A stretch of 64,000 nt of DNA, taken from Candidatus Roizmanbacteria bacterium RIFCSPLOWO2_02_FULL_40_13 (GTDB lineage: Bacteria; Patescibacteriota; Microgenomatia; UBA1406; GWC2-37-13). The notes under the pieces were generated by a model. That model ran no database searches. It saw nothing but the letters and a program-made list of their open reading frames with translations, and had not been told where the DNA came from. The stretch is taken from positions 6,224 through 70,223 of the forward strand of contig MGBA01000009.1 in assembly GCA_001789965.1 (NCBI GenBank), in the 5' to 3' direction. Made by a program: the position numbers and the translations under genes. Shown one piece after another: positions 61,446-64,000 of the stretch; position 1 is the stretch's first letter; the number at the start of each line of letters is the position of its first letter.

Positions 61446-62702
61446 ATGAAGAGATTTATTTTTCAGGCTTTCCCAGCATTCGAAAGTAGAAACTTTAGAT
61501 TATGGTTTATTGGACAGTTAGTTTCCCTTTCTGGAACCTGGATGCAAAACGTAGCTTTGGGATGGCTTGTCCTGACTCTTACCAATTCAGCCTTTTGGGT
61601 GGGATTAATCGCGGCCATCACAACATTTCCGGCATTACTTTTCTCTCTATTTGGCGGAGTTATCGCTGATCGCTTTCCAAAAAAGAACATTCTCCTCATC
61701 ACTAAAAGTTTTGAAATGATTCTTGCGTTTGGACTTGGCGCACTCACATTGACCGGCAGAGTTCAGATAGAACACATCGTGGTTTTTGCATTTTTGTTCG
61801 GACTTAACTTAGCAATAGATGCACCGGCACGGCAGGCATTTTCCAGCGAGATGGTTGAGAAAAAGGCACTTTCATCGGCAATTGCTCTTAATGCGGGTGT
61901 GTTTAACTCTGCAAGAGTTATAGGTCCGAGCTTGGGAGGATTCGTAATTGCATATATGGGAATAGGAGGAGCGTTTATCGTAAACGGACTCACATATCTT
62001 GGAGCTATTGGCGGACTTCTTTTAATGAAGTTTTCAGAAAAGATAATCCGGAAAGACACACATCCACTACAACAAATTAAAGAAGGGCTGGTTTATTCGT
62101 TTACGAATCCCAGTATCAGAACGCTTTTATTTTTTGTATCCATTGCTTCTATGTTTGGATGGTCTCATCTGACAATTCTCCCGGTCGTCGCAAGAGACAT
62201 CCTCCACTTGGATGCTTCAGGACTGGGATTCTTGTATGCAGCAAGCGGATTCGGATCGGTCGCGGCTTTGGTCACCGTATCAGCACTTTCACGAAAAGTT
62301 CATCCTCTCGTATTTATCATTGGCGGTTCAACAATCTTTGGAATCAGTCTTATTCTTTTTACTTTTACTACGAATATTTACTTATCATATATTTGGCTCT
62401 TTTTTTCAGGCGCAGGAGTACTAGCTCTTCTTGCAATGTTAAACGCCACCATTCAGCATCAAGTAAAAGATTCGATACGGGGAAGAGTAATGAGTGTTTA
62501 CGTGCTGATGCTTATTGGATTACTACCTATTGGCAATTTCCAGATAGGATATTTCGCGCAGGTTTTTGGACCATGGGTTGCATTGCGCATTTGTGGAATC
62601 GTAGTATTGCTGTACGGATTCCAGATGATCTTCAGGCATATGAAGCTTCCTGTCGTACGCTTTGATATTGGTGCGCAGAGTCAGAGTCGAACTGACATCT
62701 GA
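61446..62702 (+). CDS. MFS transporter (EntS/MFS_3-like)
   Basis: 418 residues, about twelve helices. FPAFESRNFRLWFIGQLVSLSGTWMQNVALGW at the start and GGVIADRFPKKNILL (the MFS loop 2-3 motif) match the exporter group with EntS. ALNAGVFNSARVIGPSLGGFVIAYMG marks the fifth-helix region. The substrate is not inferable. The last ~10 codons (GAQSQSRTDI) are encoded by the antisense strand of the tRNA-Phe gene, so the original stop may have been lost. Confidence 0.9.
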   Translation: MKRFIFQAFPAFESRNFRLWFIGQLVSLSGTWMQNVALGWLVLTLTNSAFWVGLIAAITTFPALLFSLFGGVIADRFPKKNILLITKSFEMILAFGLGALTLTGRVQIEHIVVFAFLFGLNLAIDAPARQAFSSEMVEKKALSSAIALNAGVFNSARVIGPSLGGFVIAYMGIGGAFIVNGLTYLGAIGGLLLMKFSEKIIRKDTHPLQQIKEGLVYSFTNPSIRTLLFFVSIASMFGWSHLTILPVVARDILHLDASGLGFLYAASGFGSVAALVTVSALSRKVHPLVFIIGGSTIFGISLILFTFTTNIYLSYIWLFFSGAGVLALLAMLNATIQHQVKDSIRGRVMSVYVLMLIGLLPIGNFQIGYFAQVFGPWVALRICGIVVLLYGFQMIFRHMKLPVVRFDIGAQSQSRTDI

Positions 62703-62744
62703 GGTTTTTCAGACCCCCGCCGTGACCACCTTGGCTATCTGCGC
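62669..62744 (-). tRNA. tRNA-Phe (GAA)
   Basis: Acceptor GCGCAGA pairs with TCTGCGC, anticodon stem GGGGT/ACCTC with loop CTGAAAA gives GAA, T arm GTCAG TTCGACT CTGAC. CCA is encoded. 76 nt. It overlaps the end of the MFS gene by 34 nt on the opposite strand. Confidence 0.95.
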
Positions 62745-62790
62745 TCTTCGTCGCTTCGCTCCTTCAGGATGAATCCCTCAGGATGAATCC

Positions 62791-63042
62791 TCAGAGCAAG
62801 CTACTAAACAATTTCTCTTTCTTTTCTCTTCGCCAACCTTTAATTTCCTTTTCTCTCAGCACTGCTTCTTTAAATGTTTGGAAATATTCTACATGAACAA
62901 GTTTAAAAGGTCTCTTTTTATTTCGTATGAAACTCTTTATTCCTAACTGGTGCTGTCTTATTCTACTTGGTAAATGTCTACTAGCACCTGTATAGAGAAA
63001 ATTATCAGCAGTTCTAATTATATAAACCGCACATTTACCCAT
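62791..63042 (-). CDS. GIY-YIG nuclease-like protein
   Basis: 83 residues, the size of the single-domain YhbQ/UPF0213 group. VYIIRTADNFLYTGASRHLPSRIRQHQLG fits the GIY-YIG core (Tyr-Ile, then LYTG, Arg in RIRQH), and KLVHVEYFQTFKEAVLREKEIKGW is the conserved end with Glu. It probably cuts DNA but the target is unknown. It stands alone among tRNA genes. Confidence 0.85.
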   Translation of the reverse strand: MGKCAVYIIRTADNFLYTGASRHLPSRIRQHQLGIKSFIRNKKRPFKLVHVEYFQTFKEAVLREKEIKGWRREKKEKLFSSLL

Positions 63043-63077
63043 AACTGTTTACCCTGAGACCCATTCTGGTCGAAGGG

Positions 63078-63150
63078 TGCGCCTGCTTGGATTCGAACCA
63101 AGGACTTCCACTTTATAAGAGTGGCGCTCTAACCGCTGAACTACAGGCGC
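63078..63150 (-). tRNA. tRNA-Ile (UAU)
   Basis: Acceptor GCGCCTG pairs with CAGGCGC, D arm GTTC/GAGC, anticodon stem CCACT/AGTGG with loop CTTATAA gives anticodon TAT, T arm CTTGG TTCGAAT CCAAG, discriminator A. CCA not encoded. The anticodon reads AUA directly and is unusual: most bacteria use tRNA-Ile(CAU) modified by TilS. Confidence 0.9.
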
Positions 63151-63202
63151 TAAAACAAGTCTAATTATACAAAATAAGGAGGGAATTATGAGGAAGCTTC
63201 GT

Positions 63203-63751
63203 TTATTTTCCGACGATGACCGCAGCGTCAAATTCGTTGTCCGCATCAAGTGTGCCTGATCCTGTACCGATTTCGTACTTTTCTTCGAGATCTTTTTGAA
63301 GAGTGGACAGAAATTTACTGTAAGCACTTTTTATTCGGATGCTAACTTTTTCGTAATCAAAATTATCTGCGTTTCCAGTAGAAAGATTTTTATAACCTTG
63401 TTCTGAGAGGAAATCACGTACTCCACCGGCTGCACCTTCTGCTCCGCTTCCATTCAGCACTTGGATATTAAGATCCGCAGCGCTTTTTACTTCTCCTGCC
63501 GCTGCTTTTGTGGGTGTTATTGTTCCACTTGGCGTAGCTTCTTCGGTTGGAGTTGCTATCGGCGCCTCTGTTGGAAGAACGGTTTCTTTTGGCGGTTCAT
63601 TGTTTCTCGAGTTGGAATAGATGAAATATCCTCCTATTAAAAGAACAAGAATAAGTACGACGATGATCCAAATTTTTGAATTCTTTTTCTTAACGCCGAT
63701 CGAGGAGTGAGTGGATGTGAAACCGATATTATTTTCTGACGATTGATCCAT
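63203..63751 (-). CDS. Membrane-anchored LytR_C-domain protein
   Basis: 182 residues. Cytoplasmic N-terminus, one helix (IWIIVVLILVLLIGGYFIY, about 27-46), a Pro/Thr/Ala linker (about 50-85), then LytR_C (about 92-182): IQVLNGSGAEGAAGGVRDFL, GNADNFDY and AVIVGK. The same domain ends the fusion protein at 26581. LytR_C domains occur at the end of LytR-CpsA-Psr wall glycopolymer ligases; alone its role is unknown. A good promoter lies upstream. Confidence 0.85.
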   Translation of the reverse strand: MDQSSENNIGFTSTHSSIGVKKKNSKIWIIVVLILVLLIGGYFIYSNSRNNEPPKETVLPTEAPIATPTEEATPSGTITPTKAAAGEVKSAADLNIQVLNGSGAEGAAGGVRDFLSEQGYKNLSTGNADNFDYEKVSIRIKSAYSKFLSTLQKDLEEKYEIGTGSGTLDADNEFDAAVIVGK

Positions 63752-63773
63752 AGAAAACGTTAAACGTATTTCT

Positions 63774-63801
63774 ATTATAGGTAATTATCTCGTCTTGTCA
63801 A
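63774..63801 (-). promoter_or_regulatory. Promoter of the LytR_C gene
   Basis: Minus strand TTGACA (63796-63801), 16 nt, TATAAT (63774-63779), about 22 nt before ATG 63751. Confidence 0.7.
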
Positions 63802-63818
63802 CCCCGCTCAGTGGGGTT
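63800..63818 (-). terminator. Hairpin at the end of the Nudix gene
   Basis: AACCCC and GGGGTT arms, extendable to about 8 bp, overlap the stop codon of the preceding gene and end at the -35 box of the next. No U-run follows on the minus strand, so termination efficiency is uncertain. Confidence 0.45.
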
Positions 63819-64000
63819 AACCCTTTTCGAATTTATCCAAAATTGTCTGAAAAGCTTCTTTGTCGGTTTTAAAACTCAGCGTTTGTAGTAATTCGTCTTG
63901 TGGTAGAAAACGCGCTTCGGCCACTTCCCAGTCATGATCCTTTGGGTCTCCTGAAATATACTCCATAAGAAAATAGTAAACATTCTTATCGATCAGATAA
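63817..64000 (-). CDS. Nudix hydrolase, C-terminal part (cut by window edge)
   Basis: Sixty codons are open from the window edge to a TAA at 63817-63819. VYYFLMEYISGDP, then DWEVAEARFLPQDELLQTLSFKTDKEAF fit the strand, E-x-R-x-x-x-x-E and Leu-Ser-Phe-like C-terminal pattern of Nudix hydrolases. The catalytic Nudix box lies outside the window, so the call rests on the tail only. Confidence 0.6.
   Translation of the reverse strand, partial: YLIDKNVYYFLMEYISGDPKDHDWEVAEARFLPQDELLQTLSFKTDKEAFQTILDKFEKG

Noticed and set aside
62764-62800. Short tandem repeat CAGGATGAATCC as a CRISPR or att site
   Set aside because: Only two 13-nt units without spacers; more likely a remnant of the dispersed palindromic repeats.
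63049-63327. 92-residue minus-strand ORF
   Set aside because: It covers the tRNA-Ile gene and the end of the LytR_C gene in another frame; its sequence is the typical spurious translation of a tRNA.
1-64000. UGA read as glycine (alternative CPR code)
   Set aside because: RF2 is present, many genes end in TGA, and no conserved protein contains in-frame TGA.
1-64000. CRISPR arrays, rRNA genes and insertion sequences
   Set aside because: No regular repeat-spacer pattern, rRNA-like sequence or transposase was found on either strand.

Overview
The window reads as a chromosomal segment of a Patescibacteria (CPR) bacterium, most likely of the Microgenomates/OP11 type. This is inferred from several features: low-GC Lys/Phe-rich proteins, tight packing with overlapping convergent genes, an rpoB-rpoC-rpsL-rpsG-fusA block, FtsEX beside a peptidoglycan-hydrolase-like protein, LytR_C and CAP proteins, many polytopic GT-C glycosyltransferases, and no recognisable outer-membrane machinery. 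RF2 is present and UGA ends genes normally, so the standard bacterial code applies. No rRNA, CRISPR array or insertion sequence was seen.

Layout. 1-2990: an accessory segment on the minus strand with a zinc-ribbon serine recombinase (cut by the window edge) and two paralogous FGE/C-type-lectin-like proteins. Their last ~30 codons differ almost only at codon positions 1 and 2 and are followed by a 35-nt identical 3' end, the pattern of diversity-generating retroelement (DGR) target genes. The segment ends at a junction near 2975-2990 where a TauE/SafE (TSUP) permease has lost its 5' part and one DGR-like gene has lost its start. 3276-6624: Maf, a histidine phosphatase, a MutY-like glycosylase and endonuclease III (both with missing or reduced Fe-S ligands), and a short MscS channel. 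6630-18005: metallophosphoesterase, fusA, rpsG, rpsL, rpoC, rpoB (all minus), with a consensus promoter and an attenuator-like hairpin before rpoB, then two small membrane proteins. 18044-28029: RmlA-like enzyme, CAP, VanZ and lamin-tail proteins, an M23 protein with permuted motif order, ftsX, ftsE, an anchored protein, prfB, a hydrolase and a PilM-like/LytR_C fusion. 28114-30984: dnaG and rpoD. 31005-32694: three orphan genes. 32828: CPBP protease. 33471-53527: a 20-kb glycan region with nine GT-C membrane proteins, five GT2 and one GT4 enzymes and a flippase. 53588-56936: a MarR regulator with a MacA/MacB-like export system. 56942-64000: another GT4 enzyme, UppP, five tRNAs (Arg-CCG, Ala-CGC, Gly-GCC, Phe-GAA and a rare Ile-UAU), an IMPase-like protein, a beta-propeller protein, an MFS transporter, a GIY-YIG protein, a LytR_C protein and the end of a Nudix gene.

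How it fits together. The GT2 enzymes probably charge polyprenyl phosphate or build oligosaccharides in the cytoplasm, the flippase moves lipid-linked glycans, the GT-C enzymes add sugars on the outer face, and UppP recycles the carrier, giving a large capacity for a surface glycan. FtsEX with the M23 protein, CAP, LytR_C and lamin-tail proteins are wall-side functions. Many first genes carry a TANNNT -10 box only 5-7 nt before ATG, which predicts widespread leaderless transcription. The rpoBC block and the MarR operon have ordinary promoters with 5' leaders.
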